From Gammaproteobacteria bacterium (lineage in GTDB: Bacteria; Pseudomonadota; Gammaproteobacteria; Thiohalomonadales; Thiohalomonadaceae), in the NCBI GenBank assembly GCA_003252455.1, contig QKED01000074.1, positions 1 to 43,297 on the forward strand: a stretch of DNA of 43,297 nucleotides, read 5' to 3'. Below are positions 33,243-40,502 of the stretch, piece by piece. How positions within the stretch are numbered: the first letter of the stretch is position 1; each line of letters starts with the position of its first letter. The position numbers were made by a program, and so were the translations under genes. A model generated the notes under the pieces. That model ran no database searches. It was not told the DNA's origin and was given only the letters and a program-made list of their open reading frames with translations.

Positions 33243-33977
33243 ATGGAAGCCAAACCCTACCTACGCAGCATCGAACTCAAGCGCGACAAGGTCGCCTGCA
33301 GCGACGACTATCCATTCAGCGTACCCGCCGTACGTGAATTGGATTTTCTCGACTTTCACCCCGACGTCACCTTCTTCGTCGGCGAAAACGGCTCGGGCAA
33401 GTCGACCCTGATCGAGGCGATCGCCCTGGCGATGGGCTTCTCCCCCGATGGAGGTACGCGCAACGTCCGCCTCGCCTCGGCCAACGACCAGAGCGGCCTC
33501 GCGGAGCACATCAAGCTCATCCGCAGCTTCGCCCAGCCGAAGGACCACTACTTCCTACGCGCCGAGAGTTTCTACAACGTGGCCACCTACATGGATGACA
33601 TCGGCTACCTGCAAGGCTACGGCGGTAAATCACTGCACCAGCACTCACACGGCGAGGCGTTCATCGCCACCCTCACGCACAAACTCAAAGGTAAGGGCTT
33701 CTACCTCTTCGACGAGCCCGAGGCGGCGCTCTCACCCCAGCGCCAACTCGCCGCACTGGCCGCGATCCATCAGCTGGTGAACAACGGATCACAGTTCATC
33801 ATCGCCACCCACTCGCCCATCCTGCTCGCCTATCCGCAGGCGAAGATCATGCTCTTCGACGGCAGCGGCATCAGCCAGGTCGACTACGAGGAAACAGAGC
33901 ACTACGCCATTACCAAGGAGTTTCTGAACAACCGCCAGCGGATGTTGCGCTACCTGCTGAGCGAGGATGGGGATTAG
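33243..33977 (+). CDS. small AAA family ATPase (ABC/RecF-like)
   Basis: A 244-residue ATPase. Walker A is GENGSGKS (residues 47-54), Walker B FYLFDEPEAALSP (Asp157/Glu158), and the H-loop is FIIATHSPILLAYP. The order and the EPE after Walker B place it with the short ABC-type ATPases related to RecF/SMC hinge-less proteins and OLD-like ATPases, which typically work with a partner nuclease or protease. No partner is obvious. It starts MEAKPYLRSIELKRDKV; ATG 33243 has GGAG 6 nt upstream, while ATG 33231 lies inside that ribosome site. GTG 33216 would add 9 residues. It ends 13 bp before the repeat block. Confidence 0.85.
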   Translation: MEAKPYLRSIELKRDKVACSDDYPFSVPAVRELDFLDFHPDVTFFVGENGSGKSTLIEAIALAMGFSPDGGTRNVRLASANDQSGLAEHIKLIRSFAQPKDHYFLRAESFYNVATYMDDIGYLQGYGGKSLHQHSHGEAFIATLTHKLKGKGFYLFDEPEAALSPQRQLAALAAIHQLVNNGSQFIIATHSPILLAYPQAKIMLFDGSGISQVDYEETEHYAITKEFLNNRQRMLRYLLSEDGD

Positions 33978-33990
33978 GTGAGATCGGCCA

Positions 33991-34365
33991 TCGCGCCCAT
34001 GGGGACACTCCAACAGTGATTGATGCAGCGTAGGAGCGGGCCACGCCCGCGATGGCCGGTGGCGCCGAATGCAGGTATTCAAAATCTGCTAACCGACCAG
34101 CGCACTAGCGACCGAGCCAGTCGCGCCCATGGGGACGCTCCTACAGTGATTGATGCACCGTAGGAGCGGGCCACGCCCGCGATGGCCGGTGGCGCCGATG
34201 CAGGTGTTCAAAAACTGCTAACCGACCAGCGCACTAGCGACCGAGCCAGTCGTGCCCATGGGGACGCTCCTACAGTGATTGATGCAGCGTAGGCGCGGGC
34301 CACGCCCGCGATAGCCGGTGGCGCCGCATGTAGGCGCTCAAGGTCTCGTAGCCGACCCTCCCCTC
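33991..34365. repeat. tandem BIME-like repeats, about 130 bp, three copies
   Basis: Three head-to-tail copies start at 33991, 34121 and 34250 (periods 130 and 129); the third is degraded after about 100 bp. Each holds the palindrome-rich segment GTAGGAGCGGGCCACGCCCGC (with arms GCGGGC/GCCCGC around CAC) and an opposed GCCCATGGGGACGCTCC segment, joined by ACCGACCAGCGCACTAGCGA. This looks like a BIME built of REP-type units. It precedes the MoxR/vWA operon. No gene is seen from 34366 to 34518 beyond the vWA ribosome site. Confidence 0.8.
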
Positions 34366-34518
34366 GCCAACGCGCCCAATCACTCTATCCTCACAAGCCT
34401 TTTCTCCGTCTCCTCCGTGCCTCCGTGGCCAATCCCCTTCGAGGTTGCCCGCCACCAGCTTGAACCCGCCCCCCATCTCCGCCATCATCCCCCCACCACA
34501 AGGAGCCAAGGAGACGTG

Positions 34519-35679
34519 GTGAACGACCCCCATCAGCGCCGCTGGCGCCTCATCCTCGGCGGCGACAAGGCCGACGGTATCGGCTGCCCCCTGAGCGACG
34601 ACGATCGCGCCATGGACGCCGCCCTCGGTGCCCTCTACGACGCCGAGCGCGGCGGCGGCCTGGGCCGCTCCTCGCCCAAGGTGGCGCGCTGGCTCGGCGA
34701 CATCCGCCGCTACTTCCCCGCCAGCTCGGTGCAGGTGATGCAGCGCGACGCCCTGGAGCGGCTCAACCTCACCGCCATGCTGCTCCAGCCCGAGCTGCTC
34801 CAGGCGGTGGAGCCCGACGTACACATGGTCGCCACCCTGGTCTCCCTCGGCTCGATGATCCCCGAAGAGACCAAGGAGACCGCCCGCCAAGTGGTGCGCC
34901 AGGTGGTCGACCAGCTCCTCGCCCGCCTCGAACAGCCCACCCGCCAGGCGATCAGCGGCAGCCTCGACCGCGCCCAGCGCAACCGCCGCCCACGCCACAA
35001 CGAGATCGACTGGCTGCGCACCATCCGCGCCAACCTCAAGCACTACCAACCCGCGCACCACAGCATCGTCCCCGAACAGCTCATCGGCTACGGACGGCGC
35101 CAGCGCAGCCACCAGAAAGAGGTCATGCTCTGCGTCGACCAATCCGGCTCCATGGCCGCCAGCGTGGTCTACTCCAGTATCTTCGCCGCCGTGATGGCCG
35201 CCATCCCCGCCCTCGCCACCCGCCTGGTGGTGTTCGACACCGAGGTGGTCGACCTCAGCGAGCAGCTCGACGACCCGGTCGAACTGCTCTTCGGCACCCA
35301 ACTCGGTGGCGGCACCGACATCGCCCGCGCCCTCGGCTACTGCCGCCAAGGCATCACCCGCCCGACCCAGACCACCCTGGTGCTCATCACCGACCTCTAC
35401 GAAGGCGGCGACGCGCGCCTCATGCTGCGCCGCGCCGGGGAGCTGATCGCCGCCGGGGTGCAGCTCATCGTCCTCCTCGCCCTCAGCGACGAAGGGGCAC
35501 CGGGCTATCACAAAGAGCACGCCGGGGCCTTCGCCGCCCTCGGCGCCCCCACCTTTGCCTGCACCCCCGACCAGTTCCCCGAACTGATGGCCGTCGCCCT
35601 ACGCGGCGGTGACCTCGACCAGTGGCTCGCCGCCCAGGGTATCGTCGCCACCCCCGCCAGCGCGGAACCGCTGCGATGA
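34519..35679 (+). CDS. vWA (von Willebrand factor A) domain protein of the MoxR-associated operon
   Basis: A 386-residue protein with a C-terminal vWA domain. The MIDAS metal site is complete: CVDQSGSM (Asp207, Ser209, Ser211), GGGTDIARAL (Thr266) and LITDLYE (Asp292). The N-terminal 200 residues hold helical segments (AMDAALGALYDAER, EETKETARQVVRQVVDQLL). The start is the second of two adjacent GTG codons, with AAGGAG 5 nt upstream; the longer reading has no ribosome site. MoxR-associated vWA proteins bind the AAA+ ring and the substrate. The stop overlaps the next ATG (ATGA), so it is the first gene of the operon vWA-SWIM-...-MoxR-DUF5682. Confidence 0.9.
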   Translation: MNDPHQRRWRLILGGDKADGIGCPLSDDDRAMDAALGALYDAERGGGLGRSSPKVARWLGDIRRYFPASSVQVMQRDALERLNLTAMLLQPELLQAVEPDVHMVATLVSLGSMIPEETKETARQVVRQVVDQLLARLEQPTRQAISGSLDRAQRNRRPRHNEIDWLRTIRANLKHYQPAHHSIVPEQLIGYGRRQRSHQKEVMLCVDQSGSMAASVVYSSIFAAVMAAIPALATRLVVFDTEVVDLSEQLDDPVELLFGTQLGGGTDIARALGYCRQGITRPTQTTLVLITDLYEGGDARLMLRRAGELIAAGVQLIVLLALSDEGAPGYHKEHAGAFAALGAPTFACTPDQFPELMAVALRGGDLDQWLAAQGIVATPASAEPLR

Positions 35680-37016
35680 GCTGGACCCCGGAGCAAGTCG
35701 CCAACCTCGCCCCCGACGCCAGCTCACTCAAGGCGGCGCGCGGCCTCACCGCGCCCGCCAAGTGGCCGCTGCTGGCGCAGGCCGACGGCGCGCTCTGGGG
35801 CGAGTGCCAAGGCAGCGGCAAGAGCCCCTACCGCACGCGTATCGACCTGCGCAGCGACGAGCCCGCCTTCAAGTGCTCCTGCCCCTCGCGCAAATTCCCC
35901 TGCAAGCACGCACTCGCGCTCTTTCTCCTCTTCGCCGAGCGGGCCGACGCCTTCGGCCCCGCCGAGCCGCCCGACTGGGTCAGCGAGTGGCTCGACACGC
36001 GCAGCGAGCGCCAGGAGAAGCAGGTGGCCAAGGCCGAGGAGCGCGCAGCCAAAGAGAGTGCCGACCCCGCCGCCCAGGCACGGCGTGCCGAGAAGCGCGA
36101 ACGGCGCGTCGACGACGGCCTCGACGCCCTCGAACTCTGGCTCCACGACCTCCTGCGCCAGGGCCTCGCCAGCGCCCGCGAGCGCAACTACCGCCACTGG
36201 GAGGAGCAGGCCGCGCGCCTGGTCGACGCCCAGGCCCCCGGCCTCGCCGCCCGCGTGCGCCGTCTGCCCCAGCTGCTGCACAGCGGCCAGGGGTGGGAGG
36301 GGCGCCTGCTCGCCGCCCTCGGCCAGCTGCACCTCATCCTGCGCGCCTACCGCAACCTCGCCGCCCAGCCCGAGGGGATGCAGGCCGAGCTGCGCGAACT
36401 GATCGGCTGGAACCAGGCGAAAGAGCCGCTGCTCGCCCAGCCCGGCGTCCACGACCAGTGGCACTGCTGCGGCCAGTGGGTCGAGCAGGGCGACGACAAC
36501 CTGCTCATCCAGCGCATCTGGCTCCATGGCGCCCACAGCGGCCACCACGCCCTGCTGCTCGACTTCGCCCACCCGCGCGCCGCCACCGGCCTCACCCACG
36601 GCTGGCGCACCGGCCAGAGCTACCAGGCCGAGCTGGTCTTCTACCCCGCCAGCGCCCCGCAACGGGCGCTGCTCAAGGGCGAACTCACTGCTTTGGATGC
36701 CCCCATCACGCCGCCACCCCACCCGCACCTACAGGCACTCTTCGCCGCGTTCGGCGAGGCCCTCGCTGCACGCCCCTGGCTCGACCGCCTCCCCGCCACC
36801 ATCGCCGGGCTCACCCCCGTGCCCCAGGGCGACGGTCACCTGCTGCGCGACGCCCTCGGCCAGACCACACCACTCCACCCTAGCGCGCGGGTGTGGGACC
36901 TCTACCTGCTCAGTCGCGGCGCCCCGCTCACTCTCTTTGGCGAGTGGAGCCCCGCGGGGCTGCTGCCCCTGGCGGCGCAGTGTGATGGCATCACCCACGA
37001 CCTGAGCGTGAGGTAG
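35676..37016 (+). CDS. SWIM zinc-finger protein of the MoxR-associated operon
   Basis: A 446-residue protein. An N-terminal SWIM finger (KCSCPSRKFPCKH: Cys67, Cys69, Cys76, His78) is followed by a long, highly charged helical stretch (EKQVAKAEERAAKESADPAA) and a C-terminal region of about 300 residues without a recognised fold. No helicase motor is present, unlike the SWIM-SNF2 protein at 16.1 kb. SWIM fingers bind nucleic acid or protein. Start ATG 35676 overlaps the vWA stop by 4 nt (ATGA). In this operon it probably recognises a target for the MoxR-vWA pair; that is inference. Confidence 0.88.
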   Translation: MSWTPEQVANLAPDASSLKAARGLTAPAKWPLLAQADGALWGECQGSGKSPYRTRIDLRSDEPAFKCSCPSRKFPCKHALALFLLFAERADAFGPAEPPDWVSEWLDTRSERQEKQVAKAEERAAKESADPAAQARRAEKRERRVDDGLDALELWLHDLLRQGLASARERNYRHWEEQAARLVDAQAPGLAARVRRLPQLLHSGQGWEGRLLAALGQLHLILRAYRNLAAQPEGMQAELRELIGWNQAKEPLLAQPGVHDQWHCCGQWVEQGDDNLLIQRIWLHGAHSGHHALLLDFAHPRAATGLTHGWRTGQSYQAELVFYPASAPQRALLKGELTALDAPITPPPHPHLQALFAAFGEALAARPWLDRLPATIAGLTPVPQGDGHLLRDALGQTTPLHPSARVWDLYLLSRGAPLTLFGEWSPAGLLPLAAQCDGITHDLSVR

Positions 37017-37022
37017 CCTGAG

Positions 37023-37247
37023 ATGTGTTCATTGATGCAGTTGGCGGGAAAGATTGCTCTTGATGAAGTCATAATATCGGATAACACCCAGTGGGTGATG
37101 GAGATGCTCAAAACGGGGTATGAGTCTGATAGTTTGTCGGAGTTTGCCGTACTGGGATTCGATAAATCCATGGATGCATACGAAACACGTGTGTCCTTTG
37201 ATTCATGGTTTATTGATGAAAATACTGGTGTATATGGTGGGTGCTGA
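37023..37247 (+). CDS. small hypothetical protein in the AT-rich cassette
   Basis: A 74-residue ORF, MCSLMQLAGKIALDEVII to FIDENTGVYGGC, with no recognised domain. It starts 7 bp after the SWIM stop, with GAGGT in reach. Its base and codon composition is far more AT-rich than the neighbours, consistent with recent acquisition. Real coding status is moderate. Confidence 0.45.
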   Translation: MCSLMQLAGKIALDEVIISDNTQWVMEMLKTGYESDSLSEFAVLGFDKSMDAYETRVSFDSWFIDENTGVYGGC

Positions 37248-37282
37248 TGTGTTTTGTATTTGAAAGTTGTTTTGGGTGAGGA

Positions 37283-37588
37283 ATGAAAGAGCAGGAAGAA
37301 AGTGAGTTGTTGAAGAGGATGAAGTCCGACTCTTCTGAGTGGGAGGGGTGGTTTTCTCTGAAAATTATTGAGATACACACCTGCTCATATTTACCGGAAG
37401 ATCACTCTTCTTTGATTGCAAAAGGTCAAGATGAAGATTCCATCTCAAAGCAGTGGCTCTTTTGTAATGTACGGTTGGCGACGGTTTATGATGTAAAAGT
37501 TGGAGAAGCGGAGCAAGAGGGTGAGATGTTGACCGCAACAGCGGTTGCAATTGCCTACTGTCCTTTTTGCGGAGAGAAATTGCTGTGA
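37283..37588 (+). CDS. small hypothetical protein with C-terminal CxxC
   Basis: A 101-residue ORF with a charged N-terminus (MKEQEESELLKRMKSDSSEW), a CNVRLATVYDVKVG-type strand region and a C-terminal AYCPFCGEKLL, a CxxC knuckle that could bind zinc. AT-rich like the preceding ORF, and the two could be one acquired cassette. The ribosome site is poor (GAGG directly before the ATG). Function unknown. Confidence 0.5.
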   Translation: MKEQEESELLKRMKSDSSEWEGWFSLKIIEIHTCSYLPEDHSSLIAKGQDEDSISKQWLFCNVRLATVYDVKVGEAEQEGEMLTATAVAIAYCPFCGEKLL

Positions 37589-37668
37589 TTAAGATGCTGA
37601 GTTGTGAACACTATGGCATACAATCAGAAGTTGCGTAAAAATTTTGGATTGCTATCACACAATAACCC

Positions 37669-37873
37669 ATGCTTATCCTTTATCCAGGTTTCTGGTTAAT
37701 TGAAACGGTAGATAATGAATTTTTTGAACTGAGTGAAGGGGGCAAGGTGGCTATATGGTCGAAAGTTCTCTAGAACGCCCTTGGATAAATCCTGGTATCT
37801 ATTCGGTAATGGCATTTCTCTTCGCACCATTAAACAGACCTTTAGGCTGCGAGTCGTCTCCTTGTATGGGTGA
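37669..37873 (+). pseudogene. probable decayed gene fragment
   Basis: A frame from ATG 37669 reads MLILYPGFWLIETVDNEFFE then GGKVAIWSKVL and stops at 37773. A second frame, shifted by one base, stays open from 37733 to a TGA at 37873 and reads DKSWYLFGNGISLRTIKQTF. The two reading frames overlap in protein-like sequence, which suggests one former gene split by a frameshift. No family is recognised. The AT-rich composition matches the two ORFs before it. Confidence 0.3.
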
Positions 37874-37879
37874 AAGCGC

Positions 37880-39442
37880 ATGACTACCAGTGCCTGGCAA
37901 CAGCTGGTCACCCAGGCCCTGCTCGGCACCGCGCGCCAGCCGCTACAGCTGCCGCTGATGCCCGACGCGCCACGGCTCAGCGAGCAGTTCCAGGCCTTCG
38001 ACACTGCGCAACCCGAGCGCGCCCTGCTCGACGCCGCCGCGCTGCTGCACCACTACCGCCTCGCGGGCCAGCCACCCTTCGGCCTGCTCGCCGAGGAGGC
38101 GCTGCCGACGCCACCCGAGGCGGAGTCCCAACCGCTAACCCCGCCGAGTCTCTCCGCCCTGTTGCCTCGCGCCATCGTCCTGCCCCAGGCGGGGCACGCG
38201 GTGGACGAGTTGCTCCAGGCCGTGAGCGCGCGGGGCGAGCGCCTGCCGCCGCAACTCATCCCCGCGCTGTTCGACCTCTGCCGCAGCCACGCCCAGCTCT
38301 GGCCCCTCGCCGCGCGCGTGAGCGGTACCCTCGGCCCCTGGCTCGCACGCATCAACCCGGAGTGGGCCGGGCTGCTGCCCCGTGCCGAGAACGGCGTGCC
38401 CGAGAGCTGGCCGGGCGGCACACCGACCCAGCTGCGCGCCATGGCCGAGATCTGGCGCGGCCACGACCCGGCAGCGGCGCGTGAACTCATCGCGCGCTTC
38501 TTTGCCGGGGAGAGGGCGCCGCAGCGTACCGCGTTGGTAGAGGCACTTCGGGTGGGGTTGAGTCGTGATGATCAGCAACTGCTGGAGCAGGCGGCGACGG
38601 ATCGCAGTGGTACGGTGGTCACAGCTGCTGTCCCTCTGCTACTTCGCCTTGGCGGCAATCAGACCTCCGCCTCCATCGAGCAGGCCCTTGTCGCACTCAC
38701 TAGTTATGAACAGAAGGACGGCACCGCAAAGCCATGTCTGCGCTTCGAACTTCCGCAACAATTCGACCCCGCCTGGAAGAGATTCGGCATGGTCGAAAAG
38801 GGTGGTGGGGGTCTCGGCGCCCGCACATGGTGGCTGAAGCAACTGCTCTGTTTCGTTTCTCCGGCTTTTTGGAGGAACCGATTCAATTTAACGAGCCAGG
38901 AGCTGTTGGATGTCGTCGATAAGGGGATTCGAGTAGTCGTCATCAAGGCATGGCGAGAAGCAGCGGTCCTCTTCGAGGATAGAGAGCACGCCCTAGCGGA
39001 ACTGAAACGGCAGGAATCGCGTGGCGTGGCGGATATCAGAAACTTGGTTAGTCGCTATCATCACTTTCTGCATGGGCCTGATATCGAGTCCTTGATCCTG
39101 CAACAACTCGATACCCAATCGAATGAATTACCGAAAGACCTGCTCGACTCGTTCAGCAATTTTGGTGCAACTTTCCCCGATGGTTTCTCTGAGACAATCA
39201 GCCAAAAATTGATTGAACGGCTCTCAGCCCTACCGCGAGACGTCGAACTGATCTACCGCTGGAGTGGAGCGATGGATGTTGTCGCCCCCCGCATACACCC
39301 GCGCCACCTCACCGCCTTCCTCAACCTACTCGACACCCTGGAGCAGAGCCCCATCGGCCCACGCCTACAGGACGCTCGCTCCCATGCCCACTTCCGCCTC
39401 GACCTGCACAAGGAACTGACCCATGACCCAGACCCTGCGTGA
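37880..39442 (+). CDS. DUF5691 family protein
   Basis: A 520-residue protein matching the DUF5691 pattern seen in MoxR-associated gene clusters: an N-terminal WQQLVTQALLGTARQP, helical repeats in the middle, and a C-terminal GLGARTWWLKQLLCFVSP segment. It is probably a helical-repeat scaffold. Codon and base composition change inside the gene: the first 640 bp or so are very GC-rich, whereas about 38540-39290 is much more AT-rich, so the gene appears mosaic. The stop lies 20 bp inside the MoxR gene start. The role is unknown; by position it belongs to the MoxR-vWA system. Confidence 0.8.
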   Translation: MTTSAWQQLVTQALLGTARQPLQLPLMPDAPRLSEQFQAFDTAQPERALLDAAALLHHYRLAGQPPFGLLAEEALPTPPEAESQPLTPPSLSALLPRAIVLPQAGHAVDELLQAVSARGERLPPQLIPALFDLCRSHAQLWPLAARVSGTLGPWLARINPEWAGLLPRAENGVPESWPGGTPTQLRAMAEIWRGHDPAAARELIARFFAGERAPQRTALVEALRVGLSRDDQQLLEQAATDRSGTVVTAAVPLLLRLGGNQTSASIEQALVALTSYEQKDGTAKPCLRFELPQQFDPAWKRFGMVEKGGGGLGARTWWLKQLLCFVSPAFWRNRFNLTSQELLDVVDKGIRVVVIKAWREAAVLFEDREHALAELKRQESRGVADIRNLVSRYHHFLHGPDIESLILQQLDTQSNELPKDLLDSFSNFGATFPDGFSETISQKLIERLSALPRDVELIYRWSGAMDVVAPRIHPRHLTAFLNLLDTLEQSPIGPRLQDARSHAHFRLDLHKELTHDPDPA

Positions 39443-40502
39443 ACACGCCGAACAGCAGTTTGCCGAGGAGCTGGCGGCGCTGGCCCGTGCCGACAGCCAC
39501 GCGCGCCCGCCCAACTGGCGCCTCTCGCCGCACGCGGTGGTCGACTACCTGCTCGGCACCACGCTCGACGACGGCTTTGTGGTCAGCCCCAAGTACATCG
39601 GCAGCGGCCGCCTGATGGAGATCGCCGTCGCCACCCTGGCCACCGACCGCGCGCTGCTGCTCTACGGCGTGCCCGGCACGGCCAAATCCTGGGTCAGCGA
39701 GCACCTGGCGGCGGCCATCAGCGGCGACTCCACCCTGCTGGTGCAGGGCAGCGCCGGGATCGCCGAGGAGGCGCTGCGCTACGGCTGGAACTACGCCGAG
39801 CTGCTGGCCCACGGCCCGAGCCACAAGGCGCTGGTGGCCAGCCCAGTGATGCGCGCCATGGAGGAGGGGCGCCTGGCGCGGGTCGAGGAGCTGACGCGCA
39901 TCCCCGCCGACGTGCAGGACACCCTCATCACCATCCTCTCCGAAAAGGCGCTGCCGATCCCCGAGCTGAACGACGAGGTGCAGGCGATCGGCGGCTTCAA
40001 CCTCATCGCCACCGCCAACAACCGCGACCGTGGCGTCAACGAACTCTCCAGCGCCCTCAAGCGCCGCTTCAACACTGTGGTGCTGCCCACCCCGGCGAGC
40101 GAGGACGAAGAGGTGGAGATCGTCCGCTACCGCGTCGAGGCGCTCGGACGCGCCCTGCAACTGCCCGCCGAGCCCCCGGCGCTGGAGGCGATCCGCCGCG
40201 TGGTGACCATCTTCCGCGAGCTGCGCGAAGGGGCCACGCAGGATGGGCGCAACAAGCTCAAGTCCCCCAGCGGCACCCTCTCCACCGCCGAGGCGATCTC
40301 CGTCATCACCAGCGGCATGGCCCTCGCCGGCCACTTCGGCAGCGGCAGCCTAGACGACGCCGACATCGCCTCCGGCCTGCTCGGCGCCGTGGTCAAAGAC
40401 CCGGTGCAGGACGCCATCGTCTGGCGCGAATACCTGGAGACCGTGGTGCGCGAGCGCGACGGCTGGAAGGGGCTCTACGGCGCCTGCCGCGAGATCAGCT
40501 GA
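39423..40502 (+). CDS. MoxR-type AAA+ ATPase
   Basis: A 359-residue AAA+ ATPase of the MoxR/RavA group. Walker A is GVPGTAKS (residues 82-89), close to RavA-type GPPGIAKS. The Walker B region reads LARVEELTRIP (Glu-Glu in place of Asp-Glu), followed by DTLITILSEK, the sensor region NLIATANNRDRG and the arginine finger LKRRFNT. A C-terminal lid domain follows. MoxR proteins act as chaperone-like hexamers with a vWA partner, here the protein from 34.5 kb. It overlaps DUF5691 by 20 nt and abuts the DUF5682 start by 1 nt (TGATG). It should be the motor of the operon's product complex. Confidence 0.9.
   Translation: MTQTLREHAEQQFAEELAALARADSHARPPNWRLSPHAVVDYLLGTTLDDGFVVSPKYIGSGRLMEIAVATLATDRALLLYGVPGTAKSWVSEHLAAAISGDSTLLVQGSAGIAEEALRYGWNYAELLAHGPSHKALVASPVMRAMEEGRLARVEELTRIPADVQDTLITILSEKALPIPELNDEVQAIGGFNLIATANNRDRGVNELSSALKRRFNTVVLPTPASEDEEVEIVRYRVEALGRALQLPAEPPALEAIRRVVTIFRELREGATQDGRNKLKSPSGTLSTAEAISVITSGMALAGHFGSGSLDDADIASGLLGAVVKDPVQDAIVWREYLETVVRERDGWKGLYGACREIS

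Noticed and set aside
33991-34365. CRISPR array
   Set aside because: Units are about 130 bp and near identical throughout, with no short repeats separated by unique spacers and no cas genes nearby; the palindromes fit a BIME.
34270-35520. 416-residue minus-strand frame
   Set aside because: Antisense to the vWA gene whose MIDAS residues are all present; typical low-complexity shadow.
34519-40502. Cobaltochelatase or magnesium chelatase operon
   Set aside because: AAA+ plus vWA resembles ChlI/ChlD, but no large chelatase subunit or porphyrin/cobalamin genes are present, and the accompanying domains are SWIM, DUF5691 and DUF5682.
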